Below are positions 7,158 through 16,400 of a stretch of 26,397 bases of DNA, in pieces. The position numbers and the translations under genes are program-made. This stretch comes from CAG-390 sp964579135 (GTDB taxonomy: Bacteria; Bacillota; Clostridia; Oscillospirales; CAG-272), in NCBI GenBank assembly GCA_964579135.1, contig CAZOFD010000023.1, positions 1-26,397 on the forward strand, in the 5' to 3' direction. How positions within the stretch are numbered: the first letter of the stretch is position 1; every line of letters begins with the position of its first letter. The notes below the pieces were generated by a model, which was not told the DNA's origin, searched no databases, and saw only the letters and a list, made by a program, of their open reading frames with translations.

Positions 7158-7186
7158 ATTATAACACAAGCAAAAGAGCTTGTCAA
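7158..7186 (-). promoter_or_regulatory. Consensus sigma-A promoter of the envelope cassette
   Basis: On the minus strand TTGACA (7181-7186) and TATAAT (7158-7163) are exactly 17 bases apart, a full 12 of 12 match. It lies between the leuS terminator and the first cassette gene. Transcription would start near 7151, giving a leader of roughly 40 A/T-rich bases with no visible Shine-Dalgarno site. This shows the four genes form their own, probably strongly transcribed, unit. Confidence 0.9.
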
Positions 7187-7206
7187 TCACTTGCCCGAAT
7201 TTCGCG

Positions 7207-7242
7207 AAATAAAGGACGCGACTTGCGTCGCGCCCTTTATTT
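7207..7242 (-). terminator. Rho-independent terminator after leuS
   Basis: A 16-bp stem (7207-7222 with 7227-7242) closes on the four-base loop GCAA when read on the minus strand. The one irregular pair is G-U in minus-strand RNA but A-C in plus-strand RNA, which supports function for leuS transcripts. The GC-rich core GGGCGCGAC/GTCGCGTCC is followed by TTTATTT as the U-rich tail. It begins four bases past the leuS stop codon. Confidence 0.85.
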
Positions 7243-7245
7243 GGA

Positions 7246-9660
7246 TTATTTTATAACGATATTGACTATCTTGTTGGGCACGGCGATCTCTTTTACGATC
7301 GTTTTGCCCATGATGAGTTCCGCAACGCGAGGGTCGTTTTTCGCCGCGGTTATTGCCGTGTCGCGCGGGCAATCTATCGGCAAAGTTACCGTCGCGCGAA
7401 GCTTGCCGTTTATCTGAACCGCGACCTCGACGCTCGACTCCACGGTCTTCGCCTCGTCGTACTCGGGCCACGCCGATACGGAGAGAAGTTCGCTTCTGCC
7501 GAGTTTTTCGTTGATCTCCTCGCAAAGGTGAGGAGCCACGGGACAAAGCAATTTGATATAGATCAAAAGCTCGTCGCGCGTAATATGACCGACCTCGAAG
7601 ATTTCGTTTATCAGCCCCATCATAGCGGCGATGGCGGTGTTGAACTTCATCCCCTCGAAATCTTCGCTGACCTTTTTGATCGTTTTGTGGAACGAAGTCT
7701 CGAGCTCCTGCGTTACCCCGTTGCCCGAGGCGATATTGTAAAGATCCGCAACCCTTTCGAGGAAGCGCTTGCAGCCCTTAACGCCGTTCTCCGACCACGG
7801 AGCGGCGGAGCCGTAATCGCCCATAAAGAGGATGTACGTGCGCAAAACGTCGGCGCCGTAGTTGTCGACGACGTCGTTGGGGTCAACGACGTTGCCCTTC
7901 GACTTGCTCATTTTATCGCCGTCGGGTCCGAGTATCAATCCCTGCGCAGTTCTCTTGGCGTAAGGCTCGGATACGGGCACCGCACCCTCGTCGTAAAGGA
8001 ACTTGTGCCAAAAACGCGAGTATATCATATGGCGCGTAACGTGCTCCATACCGCCGTTGTACCAATCGACGGGCAGCCAATAATCGAGTTTTTCGGGGTC
8101 GGCAAGGGTGTTGTCGTTGTGAGGATCTATATACCTGAGGAAGTACCACGAAGACCCCGCCCACTGGGGCATAGTATCCGTTTCGCGCTTTGCGGGTGCG
8201 CCGCAAACCGGGCACTTGCAATTAACGAACGAATCTATTCTCGCAAGAGGCGACTCGCCGCCCGTTCCGGGGGCGAATTCCGTCATATCGGGCAGCCGAA
8301 GCGGTAGCTCCTCCTCGGGCACGGTGACCATACCGCAGTGCGGGCAGTGAACGATCGGTATGGGCTCGCCCCAGTATCTTTGACGGTTGAAAGCCCAGTC
8401 TTTCATTTTATATTGCACTCCGCCCTCTCCGACGCCGCGCCGCTCAAGCTCCTCTATCGCACGGCGTATCGAATCCTTTTTGTTATCGAATCCGTTAAGG
8501 AAGTCGGAGTTGATCATTTTGCCGTCGCCGGTATAAGCCTCCTCGGCTATATTGCCGCCCTCTATTACCTCGACGACGTCGATATCGAACTTTTTGGCGA
8601 AATCAAAGTCGCGCGTATCGTGTGCGGGCACAGCCATTATCGCACCCGTGCCGTAGCCCATCATAACGTAATCCGCGATATATACGGGGATCTTTTTGCC
8701 GTTCATCGGGTTTATCGCTTCAAGCCCGTCGATTCTGACTCCCGTTTTTTCCTTAACGAGCTGAGTGCGCTCGAACTCGGTCTTTTTCGCACACTCGGCG
8801 CGATACGCGTCTATAGCGTCGATATTCGATATCTCGCCGCGATATTTGTCGATTATGGGGTGCTCGGGAGCTATAACCATAAAGGTCACGCCGAAAAGCG
8901 TATCGGGACGCGTGGTGTAAATGCGCAAAAAGTCGTTTTTGCCGTCAAGCGCGAAGTTGACGAAAGCTCCCTCGCTCCTGCCGATCCAGTTGACCTGCTG
9001 CTGCTTGATATTGGGCAGATAATCGACCTCGGCAAGACCCTGAAGCAGTTTGTCGGCATACTCCGTTATCCTAAGGTACCAAACGTCTTTGGATTTTTGC
9101 ACGATATCGCTGTGGCATACGTCGCACTTACCGCCCTGCGAGTCTTCGTTGGAGAGCACGACCTTACACGACGGGCAATAGTTGACAAGAGCGGTATCTC
9201 TGAAAGCCAGCCCGCGTTTGAACATTTGTATAAATATCCACTGCGTCCATTTGTAATAATCCTCGTCGGTGGTATCTATCGTGCGATCCCAATCGAAAGC
9301 GAAGCCGACGCGACGCAGTTGCGAGGTAAAACGCTCGATATTTTTGTCGGTCACCGCGCGCGGGTGCATACCCGTTTTTATCGCATAGTTCTCCGTGGGC
9401 AGACCGAAAGCGTCGAACCCCATAGGGAACATAACGTTGTAGCCCTGCATACGGCGTTTGCGCGAAACGACCTCGAGCCCCGAATACGCTTTTATGTGAC
9501 CGACATGCATTCCCGCTCCGCTCGGATAGGGGAATTCGACCAGCGCGTAAAACTTAGGCTTTTCGGAGCCATCCTCGCCGGGATCGGCTGCGCGAAAGGT
9601 CTTTTCGGCATCCCAACGGTCCTGCCACTTTTTTTCGATCTGTGAAAAATTATATTTCAT
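7246..9660 (-). CDS. leuS: Leucyl-tRNA synthetase
   Basis: A class Ia aminoacyl-tRNA synthetase (804 aa, normal length for bacteria) that charges tRNA-Leu in the cytoplasm. The HIGH box is HVGH at 52-55 within PYPSGAGMHVGH. The CP1 editing domain carries TTRPDTLFGVTFMV (about 247-260) and the Thr-rich hydrolytic pocket. Zinc-type cysteine clusters appear in YCPSCKVVLSNEDSQGGKCDVC and in HCPHCGMV with CKCPVCGAP. The KMSKS loop is exact (about 583-587, GDKMSKSKGNVV). The anticodon-binding domain ends in a typical VQINGKLRATV and IVNIVIK tail. The ATG has a good AGGAG site. It is the last gene of the yhbY-nadD-yqeK-rsfS-leuS unit, 21 bp after rsfS, and a strong terminator follows. Confidence 0.98.
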   Translation of the reverse strand: MKYNFSQIEKKWQDRWDAEKTFRAADPGEDGSEKPKFYALVEFPYPSGAGMHVGHIKAYSGLEVVSRKRRMQGYNVMFPMGFDAFGLPTENYAIKTGMHPRAVTDKNIERFTSQLRRVGFAFDWDRTIDTTDEDYYKWTQWIFIQMFKRGLAFRDTALVNYCPSCKVVLSNEDSQGGKCDVCHSDIVQKSKDVWYLRITEYADKLLQGLAEVDYLPNIKQQQVNWIGRSEGAFVNFALDGKNDFLRIYTTRPDTLFGVTFMVIAPEHPIIDKYRGEISNIDAIDAYRAECAKKTEFERTQLVKEKTGVRIDGLEAINPMNGKKIPVYIADYVMMGYGTGAIMAVPAHDTRDFDFAKKFDIDVVEVIEGGNIAEEAYTGDGKMINSDFLNGFDNKKDSIRRAIEELERRGVGEGGVQYKMKDWAFNRQRYWGEPIPIVHCPHCGMVTVPEEELPLRLPDMTEFAPGTGGESPLARIDSFVNCKCPVCGAPAKRETDTMPQWAGSSWYFLRYIDPHNDNTLADPEKLDYWLPVDWYNGGMEHVTRHMIYSRFWHKFLYDEGAVPVSEPYAKRTAQGLILGPDGDKMSKSKGNVVDPNDVVDNYGADVLRTYILFMGDYGSAAPWSENGVKGCKRFLERVADLYNIASGNGVTQELETSFHKTIKKVSEDFEGMKFNTAIAAMMGLINEIFEVGHITRDELLIYIKLLCPVAPHLCEEINEKLGRSELLSVSAWPEYDEAKTVESSVEVAVQINGKLRATVTLPIDCPRDTAITAAKNDPRVAELIMGKTIVKEIAVPNKIVNIVIK

Positions 9661-9681
9661 AATCTGCTCCTCGTGATGTTA

Positions 9682-10089
9682 TCATTCTATATGCGAGCGG
9701 ATATCTATCTTTTCCGCGTCGGAATAAAGTCTGTCAAGATCGTAAAACGCGCGCGCGTCACGCGTGAAAACGTGCACGATAACGCAACCGTAATCCAAGA
9801 CCAACCAAGTGTTGCCGTTGCCTCTGCCCTCGGCTCTGTCGGGCTTTACTCCGGCAAGACCGAGTTTGTATTCAAGCTCGTCCGAAAGCGCACGCGCGTG
9901 CGTTGTCGACCTTGCCGTGCAAAAGACGAAATAATCCGTAAGATCCGTCTTTTTATCCACTTTGACCACCGAAACGTCGTCTGCGTTTTTTGCGTCGAGA
10001 ACGTGATACACGGCTTCCGCCAGCGCTTGGGGCAACGGTGCTCCGTTCTCGTCGGTCTCAACGGTCGGGATATATTCGATTTCGTTCAT
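9682..10089 (-). CDS. rsfS: Ribosome silencing factor RsfS (Iojap family)
   Basis: A 135-aa RsfS/RsfA protein. In this family it binds uL14 on the 50S subunit and blocks subunit joining when nutrients are low. The core is recognisable: LAEAVYHVLDAKNADDVSVVKV, then KTDLTDYFVFCTARSTTHARALSDEL, and the late GNTWLVLDYGCVIVHVFTRDARAFYDLDRLYSDAE. The last stretch is the diagnostic W-x-x-x-D-x-G-x-x-x-V-H-x-F/Y signature. Its ATG overlaps the yqeK stop as ATGA, and a GAGG site lies inside yqeK, so the two are translationally coupled. The nadD-yqeK-rsfS order is the standard one in Bacillota. Confidence 0.96.
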   Translation of the reverse strand: MNEIEYIPTVETDENGAPLPQALAEAVYHVLDAKNADDVSVVKVDKKTDLTDYFVFCTARSTTHARALSDELEYKLGLAGVKPDRAEGRGNGNTWLVLDYGCVIVHVFTRDARAFYDLDRLYSDAEKIDIRSHIE

Positions 10090-10748
10090 TTTTCGATTTC
10101 CTCGTTTTCTTTTTTGATCGTCAATACAAGCTCGTTGCGTGCCGCAACGGTATCCGGATGTATGGGTGCACCGTCGGCGATAAGCGCGACAAGCGTCATA
10201 TCCAAAGACGTCGCCATAATTCGCCGAAGCAGTTTTATGCGGTCCGCGTACGCGAGCGAATCGGGGCGTGCCCCCTCGAAAGCATTGCGCAGTTTAACGC
10301 AATCGCCGAAAGTACGCGTTTCGTCGATATAATCCGCAAGATATATCAGCATATCGAATAGCGACATACCCGCGCAGCCCGTGGTGTGGTTGCGAACGGC
10401 GGAAACTATCTCCGCCTGCGCCAAGCGCGGAAAAAGCTCGGGTATCAGCAGCGCCGCCGTCTTCGCGTGCAGCGTTTTCGGCGCGTAAAGCTCCGTTTCC
10501 GTCGCCTCGCACCCGAAACGCGACAGTATCTCGAGATGACGCTCGATAGAATATTCTTTCGTTATATCGTGCAGCAGCGCCGCCGCTCGCAACTCCATAA
10601 GTTCGCTCGGCAGATACAGTTGACCGAGGCGCACGGCGGCTTTTTCCACCGCGAATACGTGCGCCGCTCTCTTCGGTGATAGCGCAGACTTAACGTAAAC
10701 TCGCACTTCCTCAAGCATTTCTTCGCTAACGTACTCAGTCTCGTTCAT
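10086..10748 (-). CDS. yqeK: YqeK family HD-domain hydrolase
   Basis: A 220-aa HD-superfamily phosphohydrolase. Characterised YqeK proteins cleave diadenosine tetraphosphate (Ap4A) to ADP. The metal-binding residues are in order: KRAAHVFAVEKAAVRL, the HD pair in AALLHDITKEYSIERH, then LHAKTAALLIPE, VRNHTTGC and MLIYLADYIDETRTF. The start overlaps the end of nadD by 14 bases and has a GGAGTAGGA site within nadD. The end overlaps rsfS by four bases. Its place between nadD and rsfS is the common one in Bacillota. A short tail (IKKENEEIEK) extends past the HD core. Confidence 0.94.
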   Translation of the reverse strand: MNETEYVSEEMLEEVRVYVKSALSPKRAAHVFAVEKAAVRLGQLYLPSELMELRAAALLHDITKEYSIERHLEILSRFGCEATETELYAPKTLHAKTAALLIPELFPRLAQAEIVSAVRNHTTGCAGMSLFDMLIYLADYIDETRTFGDCVKLRNAFEGARPDSLAYADRIKLLRRIMATSLDMTLVALIADGAPIHPDTVAARNELVLTIKKENEEIEK

Positions 10749-11367
10749 TTCCTACTCCGAAAAGCCCGTTTTCGACAATATATTTTTCCACCGATGGCGG
10801 CACAAGATCGGATATCGACCCGTGCGCCGCAAGCCGCTCGCGCACGAGGGTCGACGAGACCTCGAGCGGCTCGCATACCACGCGGCGCACGATAGCGCCG
10901 TATTTCTCGGAATATTCGCCGATTTTTTTAATTATTCGCGCGCTTATTATAGGGTCGTTTTCGCGCCTGACGTAGATGGGATAGCAAAGCTTGAATATCT
11001 CCTCGTGCTCGTACCACGTGTCGAGAGAAAGGAGCATATCCGTGCCGCAAAGAAGAAAAAGCCTTGCGTCCGGTGCGGAAAGTTCGCGCAGGGTGTCGAC
11101 GGTATAACTGACGCCGCCGCGCTTTATCTCGCAATCGCTTACGATGACCCCGTCGATATCCGCGAATGCCAACTCGCACATTTTAAGCCGATCTTTCGCG
11201 CTTGCCTTAACGTCGAGCGATTTGTGCGGCGGAACGGCGGCGGGAACGACGTAGAGATAGTCCAGCTTCATCTGCCGCATAAATTCGCGCGCCGCATTCA
11301 CGTGCCCGTTGTGCGGGGGAGCAAAACTGCCGCCGTATATCCCGACCCTTCGTATTCCGTTTATCAC
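10735..11367 (-). CDS. nadD: Nicotinate-nucleotide adenylyltransferase NadD
   Basis: A 210-aa nucleotidyltransferase that joins NaMN and ATP to make deamido-NAD, an essential step of NAD synthesis. The N-terminal ATP-binding motif is GIYGGSFAPPHNGH. In most NadD proteins Ala here is Asp or Asn, but both histidines of the H-x-G-H site are intact. PAAVPPHKSLDVKASAKDRLKMCELAF and RLFLLCGTDMLLSLDTW follow the family. The second motif is VSSTLVRERLA. The start codon is GTG, overlapping the yhbY stop as GTGA, with an AAGGATAG site upstream. It is the second gene of the unit that starts at the promoter near 11760. Confidence 0.95.
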   Translation of the reverse strand: MINGIRRVGIYGGSFAPPHNGHVNAAREFMRQMKLDYLYVVPAAVPPHKSLDVKASAKDRLKMCELAFADIDGVIVSDCEIKRGGVSYTVDTLRELSAPDARLFLLCGTDMLLSLDTWYEHEEIFKLCYPIYVRRENDPIISARIIKKIGEYSEKYGAIVRRVVCEPLEVSSTLVRERLAAHGSISDLVPPSVEKYIVENGLFGVGNERD

Positions 11368-11657
11368 AGTTCTATCCTTTTTTTCGTTTCGGACTCTCTG
11401 TAAAGCACTATTTTACGTCCGATCGTGCATACCACCATGGCTCCGGTAGCCGAGGCGAGTTTTTCCGCCGCACTGCGAGGAGTTTCCTCGCAAGTCTCGA
11501 GCACGGAGAGCTTAATAAGCTCCCTCGCCTCAAGCGCGTCGCCGACGGTCTTGACGAGCGTTTCGCCTATACTGCCTTTGCCGATTTGAAATATCGCGGC
11601 CTCTTTTGCCGCAAGCGAGCGCAGATACGCACGCTGTTTTGACGTTATATCGGTCAT
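11364..11657 (-). CDS. yhbY: YhbY family RNA-binding protein (CRM domain)
   Basis: A 97-aa single-CRM-domain protein. In bacteria these associate with pre-50S ribosomal subunits. The opening TSKQRAYLRSLAAKEAAIFQIGKGSIGETLVKTVGDALEARELIKLSV is typical, with the GKGSIG loop close to the usual GKGG-type RNA-binding loop. The end, ASATGAMVVCTIGRKIVLYRE, is the family's final strands. An open frame extends 37 codons upstream, but it starts upstream of the promoter's predicted transcription start, so the ATG at 11657 is the realistic start. Only a weak GGGA-type ribosome site is present, and it lies in the 3' arm of a hairpin. It is the first gene of the yhbY-nadD-yqeK-rsfS-leuS unit. Confidence 0.92.
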   Translation of the reverse strand: MTDITSKQRAYLRSLAAKEAAIFQIGKGSIGETLVKTVGDALEARELIKLSVLETCEETPRSAAEKLASATGAMVVCTIGRKIVLYRESETKKRIEL

Positions 11658-11665
11658 ATTTTTTG

Positions 11666-11682
11666 TCCCGAAGAAGTCGGGA
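11666..11682 (-). other. Hairpin covering the weak ribosome site of yhbY
   Basis: The minus-strand RNA has a perfect six-pair stem UCCCGA/UCGGGA with a five-base loop. Its 3' arm holds the only Shine-Dalgarno-like bases (GGGA) eight bases before the yhbY ATG. It could limit translation. No U-tract follows, so it is not a terminator. Confidence 0.4.
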
Positions 11683-11756
11683 GTCCTTTCGCTTCCTTTT
11701 TTCGCAAAAAACGACGAAAACGCATATGCGTCGCACGTCGTATTGCCGTGTTTTTG

Positions 11757-11785
11757 ATTATACCGCAAAATGCGGAGTTTTTCAA
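11757..11785 (-). promoter_or_regulatory. Promoter of yhbY-nadD-yqeK-rsfS-leuS
   Basis: On the minus strand TTGAAA (11780-11785) and TATAAT (11757-11762) are exactly 17 bases apart, matching the sigma-A consensus at 11 of 12 positions. Transcription would start near 11750, leaving a leader of about 93 nt before yhbY. The rest of the 246-bp interval between rdgB and yhbY (11658-11903) holds only short inverted repeats, one of them (CCGCA/TGCGG) inside the promoter spacer, and no clear rdgB terminator. Confidence 0.85.
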
Positions 11786-11903
11786 TCCGTAAATAGCGGA
11801 TAACGCAAAATTTGTTGCCGAAATACGCGCCCTCGACGCGAAATATCTGTTTTTACGTCGTCGAAAACGAGTCTCCGTGCCGCGCGCGGCGGATTCGGCA
11901 TAT

Positions 11904-12512
11904 TCAAAGCCTCTTTTTCAGCTCCTCTCCGAGCAGCCGCATTGCCGCGCCCCTATGACTTACCGAATTTTTTTCTTCTTCCGTCATTTGAGCAAACGTT
12001 TTTCCGAGTTCGGGCACGTAAAACAGCGGATCGTAGCCGAAGCCGCCGCTTCCGCGATATTCTTCGAGTATTTTGCCGCGGCATTCGCCGCGTACGCTGA
12101 ATTCTTCGCCGCTCGGCATAACGCACGCCATACAGCAAACGAACGCGGCGCTTCTGTCGATGGCAAGGGCGAGTTCGGATAAGAGTTTTGCGTTGTTCGC
12201 CGCGTCGTCGTGCCCCTCCGTCGCGTATCTCGCCGAGCGCACTCCGGGCAAGCCGCCGAGTGCGTTTACCGCAAGCCCCGAGTCGTCGGAAACGGATATC
12301 ATACCGGAATATCGCGACGCGAACCTCGCTTTGATAAACGCGTTGTCCTCGAAAGTTTCGCCGTTCTCTTCGATCTCTTCGAAGCACCCCACGTCGCCGA
12401 GGGAGAGTACCTCTGCGCGATCTCCGATATATTCGCTTAAAAGTTTGCGTATCTCGCGCATTTTGCCGCCGTTATGCGTGGCGACGAGGATCTTCGTTTT
12501 TGCGTTTTCCAT
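11904..12512 (-). CDS. rdgB: RdgB/HAM1 non-canonical purine NTP pyrophosphatase
   Basis: A 202-aa dITP/XTP pyrophosphatase that removes deaminated purine nucleotides from the pool. The opening ILVATHNGGKMREIRKLL has the T-x-N-x-x-K substrate motif. The acidic SDDSGLAVNALGGLPGVRSARY stretch supplies the metal and catalytic residues. GFGYDPLFYVPELGKTFAQM and the final SVSHRGAAM (the S-H-R base-recognition motif) are intact. It starts 16 bp after ftsY and so belongs to the smc-ftsY run. Length is normal for the family. Confidence 0.97.
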   Translation of the reverse strand: MENAKTKILVATHNGGKMREIRKLLSEYIGDRAEVLSLGDVGCFEEIEENGETFEDNAFIKARFASRYSGMISVSDDSGLAVNALGGLPGVRSARYATEGHDDAANNAKLLSELALAIDRSAAFVCCMACVMPSGEEFSVRGECRGKILEEYRGSGGFGYDPLFYVPELGKTFAQMTEEEKNSVSHRGAAMRLLGEELKKRL

Positions 12513-12528
12513 ATTATTCTCCGACCGA

Positions 12529-13434
12529 TTATTCGAAAAGAGCGTTTGCGAAATCTTTTGCGCAAAACTCCTGCATATCGTCGATCTTCTCGCCGACGCC
12601 GATGAATTTTACGGGTATGCCGAGTTCTTTTTTGATCGATAGTATCATACCGCCTTTGGCAGTTCCGTCGAGTTTGTTGAGCACAAGCCCCGTGAGAGAC
12701 GCGGCGTTTTTAAATTCTTTTGCCTGAACGATAGCGTTTTGCCCCGTTGTGGCGTCAAGCACGAGCAGATTTTCGCGGCACGCGCCGGGCAGCTCCCGAG
12801 TCAGGACGCGATCGATCTTTTCGAGTTCGTTCATAAGATTCTTTTTGTTGTGCAGTCTGCCCGCGGTGTCGACTATAAGCACGTCGGCTCCGCGGTTTTT
12901 CGCATACGACGCCGCGTCGAAAACGACGGCTGCGGGGTCGGAACCCTCGGTATGCTTTATAAGCGTTGCGCCCGCGCGCTCGCACCAAACGGAAAGTTGG
13001 TCGATAGCCGCCGCGCGGAAGGTGTCCGCCGCTGCTACTACGACCTTTTTGCCGTCAAGGCGCAGTCTGTTTGCGATCTTGCCGACGGACGTGGTCTTTC
13101 CCGCGCCGTTTACGCCTATAACGAGTATGACCGATGGGGTGGTGTCAAGCCGCAGCGGCTCGCCCTCTCCGATTGCGTCGCTTACTATCTCTTTGAGCGC
13201 CGTCATAACGTCGTCGCTCTCTTTGATGCCGCCGTCCTTTATCTTAAGCCGAAGAGTATCCGTTATCTCCTGTGCCACCGCAACTCCGACGTCGGCGCAT
13301 ATAAGCGCCTCTTCAATCTCTTCGAGCGCCTCTTCGTCTATTTTGACAAACGCCTTAAGGACGTTGTGTATACGGCTGACGAGTGCGTTTTTCGTTTTGC
13401 CGAGACCGCTTTTCAGTTTATCGAGAAAGCTCAT
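12529..13434 (-). CDS. ftsY: FtsY, signal recognition particle receptor
   Basis: A 301-aa SRP-type GTPase that docks SRP-ribosome complexes at the membrane. It is essentially an NG unit, without the long acidic A domain of E. coli FtsY, which is common in Gram-positives. The N helices (1-95) begin MSFLDKLKSGLGKTK, an amphipathic membrane-binding helix. The G domain shows G1 GVNGAGKTT (107-115), the DTFRAAAIDQL motif (137-147), G3 DTAGR (189-193), G4 NKLDGTAKGG (253-262) and FIGVGEKIDDM near the end. I chose the ATG at 13434 because of this amphipathic N-terminus and the GGAG site nine bases upstream. It overlaps the end of smc by 17 bases, so translation is coupled. The smc-ftsY order is typical of Bacillota. 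Confidence 0.97.
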   Translation of the reverse strand: MSFLDKLKSGLGKTKNALVSRIHNVLKAFVKIDEEALEEIEEALICADVGVAVAQEITDTLRLKIKDGGIKESDDVMTALKEIVSDAIGEGEPLRLDTTPSVILVIGVNGAGKTTSVGKIANRLRLDGKKVVVAAADTFRAAAIDQLSVWCERAGATLIKHTEGSDPAAVVFDAASYAKNRGADVLIVDTAGRLHNKKNLMNELEKIDRVLTRELPGACRENLLVLDATTGQNAIVQAKEFKNAASLTGLVLNKLDGTAKGGMILSIKKELGIPVKFIGVGEKIDDMQEFCAKDFANALFE

Positions 13435-16400
13435 TCCACAATTCTCCGTTCCCTTTTTTATCAGACACGTCGGCAACGTCGACCGTAAGTATCTTTGATA
13501 TGCCCGACTCAGGCATAGTAACTCCGTAGAGCCTGTTCGCGGCGTTCATGGTTCCGCGCCTATGCGTTATGATGATAAATTGCGTCTCCTCTGAATATTT
13601 GCGAATATATTGCGCCAAACGCTCGACGTTCACCTCGTCAAGTGCCGCCTCGATCTCGTCGAGTATGCAGAAAGGCGTCGGGTTGACGCGCAATATCGCA
13701 AAGAACAACGCAACGCCGACAAACGCCTGCTCACCGCCCGAAAGTTGCATAAGCGACTTGATTATCTTGCCGGGGGGTGCCGCCTTGATCTCTATGCCGC
13801 TCTCGAGCACGTCGTCGGGGTCGGTTAAAATGAGCTGCGCCGAGCCGCCGCCGAAAAGCTCGCAAAACGTCTTGCCGAAATTCTCGTTTATCTTGTCGAA
13901 AGACTCGGAGAACGCCGTTTTCATTTCGCTCTCGAGGCGAGATATCAGTTTTTCGAGCTCGTTCCCCGAGGCGTCGAGGTCTTTCAGCTGTTCGGTAAGT
14001 TTGTCGTATTTTTCTTTTTCGGTTTGGTATTCCTCTATCGCCGCGGGATTTGTCGAGCCGATGTTGCGTATCTTGTTGCGATATTCGGTCTGCAACGCGA
14101 TCTCCGCGGGTCGTTCCGCCGCCGTAAGCGCGGGATAGCCGAACTCGAGAGCCTGCGCCCTCGTTAACTCGTGCTCCTCCCAAAACTTTTTCATCAAAGA
14201 ATCGAGCTTTTCTTTAAGTTGCTCGAGCATTGCCTCTTTGCGAGTTGCGGATTGTACGAGAGTGTCTTTCCGCGCCTGTCTTTCTTTGATAACGCGGCGT
14301 ATATCGTTGAGTTTGCGCTCGAGTTCGAGCCCGCCGTCGTCCACGCTTCGCCTTTTGTCGTTTATCTGCCCGAGCTCCGCCTCGCCTTTTATATGTTTCT
14401 CAAGTTCGTCGGCAAGTTCCGACGAGAGGGCTGCGGCTTCTTTTTCGCAATTTTCGGCGCGCGTAAGGCAAGCGTTTGCCTCCGACCGCAAAGCCCTGAC
14501 CTTGTCGTCGGATATATCCGCAAGGGCACGGCGACTCTCCACGTCGCGACGCAGTTCCGATATTCGCACTGTTAGCTTTAGGCTTTCGCCGCGCAAAAGG
14601 TCGCATTCGTTAAGCAGTGCGCCGCGCTCGTTTTCGCGCTCGGCGCGAAAAGCCTCTGTCTCGCTTATGCGCACGACAAGCTCGCGCTTTTTCGCCTCGA
14701 GCAGTTCCACCTCGTGCTCGCGCCGCTCAATCTCACCCGTAACGTTCTGAAGATCCGCCGCAAGTTTTTCAAGCAGTTCTCTGTCGGACGCTACCGTCTC
14801 TTTTTGCTTTTCGAGTTTCGCCGACTCGACGGCACGCAAAGTCTCGAGCAGTTTTTCCTCGTTTTTGACCGACTCGAGCCGTTCGCCGACCTCGGAGACC
14901 TCGCGTCTCAGCGTCGCCTCGCGCTTCTCGAGTTCCGCCGATGCACCGCGCAGTTTTTCGAGCTCGGAGCTCATACGCGCTATCTCGTCCGCGCGGGTCA
15001 ATATACCGCTGCCCGTTCTGACGGAGCCGCCCGTAAACGAGCCGTCGCGATTTATCTGTTGCCCGTCGAGCGTGACGACGCGCAGACCGTATTTAACGCT
15101 TTGCGACATCTTTACGGCGTTCTCGAGCGTATCGAAAACGACTATCCTGCCGAGCATCGAATGTATTATATTGTCAAAAGCGGGATCTGCTGCGACAAGC
15201 TCCGCGGCAACTCCCACGTAACCCGCGAAAGTTCCCGCGCGGCGAACGTCGTCGCCGTACGGTGTGCGGGGGCGCACCGACGTCAACGGGAAAAACGTTG
15301 CTCTGCCCGCGCTGTCGCGCTTCAAGCACTCGATGGCGGCGCGAGCCGTATTTTCGTTGTCAACTACTATGTTTTGTATCGCGGCGCCGAGCGCGGTCTC
15401 AATCGCCGTTACGTAGCGGCTCTCTACTTTGATAAGCGAGGAGAGCGGTCCGTATATCGTTCCGCAAGGTATCCTGCCGCCGATCCCACCCTCTTTATAA
15501 GCGCGCATAACGTGGCGAACACTGTTGTTGTATCCGTCGAAATGCTCTTCCATTCTGCGCAGCGCGTCGATTTTGCCCGTCAGCGTTTCGCTGCGTACGG
15601 AATATTCGGCAAGCGACTTTTCCGCTTTGCCGAGCACCTCTTGCAACTCAAGCAAGCGGCTCGAAAGCTCGCCGGCTTCTTCCGCTCTCGCGGCAATGCG
15701 CTCGCCGTATTGCGCGATGGTCAGCTCGCTCTCTCGGCACTCGGACAAGTGCTGCTCCGCCAAAGCTTGCCTGTCGTTTATCTCGCGCTTTGCCGCCTCG
15801 TCCCTGCCGTGATCTTCGTTTTCCGTTCTGCCGAGGAGTTCGAGACGCGCGTTGACGTCCGATAGTTCCGCCTTTGAGGCGGAAAGCTTGTCGAAAGCGT
15901 CGGCGACAGCCTCTTTTAACAAGCGCGAACGTTCCTCCGCTTTTTCCGCTTTGCTTTTTATTTCGGCGTCGCGCCGCGCCAGCTCGTCCGCCTCGGCGGC
16001 AAGAGACGCACCCTCGGCGCGCTTTTCCTCGGCGCGTTTTGCCTCGGCTGTCGCCTCGGCAACGTCGTTCCTCGCCTTTTCGCGCTCGCCCGCGGCGGTA
16101 GCCTCAAGGTGTGCGAGTTTCGTTTGCGCGACCTTTATTGACGAATCGAGCTCGTAATTTTCGCGCGTACGTACGCGCATTTCCTCGACGAGACGCGCGG
16201 ATTCGGCTTTGTTTTTTACCGAAAGCTCGTCAAGTCGATCTTGCTTTGCAAGCAAAGTTTCAAGCGCCTCGGACGCCTCGGAGAGCTCGCGCGAGGTTTC
16301 GCGCAACGTTTGTTCCGCCTGCGCGACCTCGGTGCGCATATTGTCCGTATCGTAAAGCCAAAGGCGCACGTCCGCCTTTCTTTTTATCTCGCTGTATTCG

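Noticed and set aside
10735..11367. NadD motif change (Ala for Asp/Asn in GGSFAPPHNGH) as a sign of lost function
   Set aside because: Both catalytic histidines and the second motif SSTLVRERL are intact, and the gene keeps its conserved neighbours, so it is most likely an active NadD.
11658..11768. A longer yhbY frame beginning at 11768
   Set aside because: Its first codons lie inside the promoter -10 region, upstream of the predicted transcription start, and the added residues do not match the CRM family.
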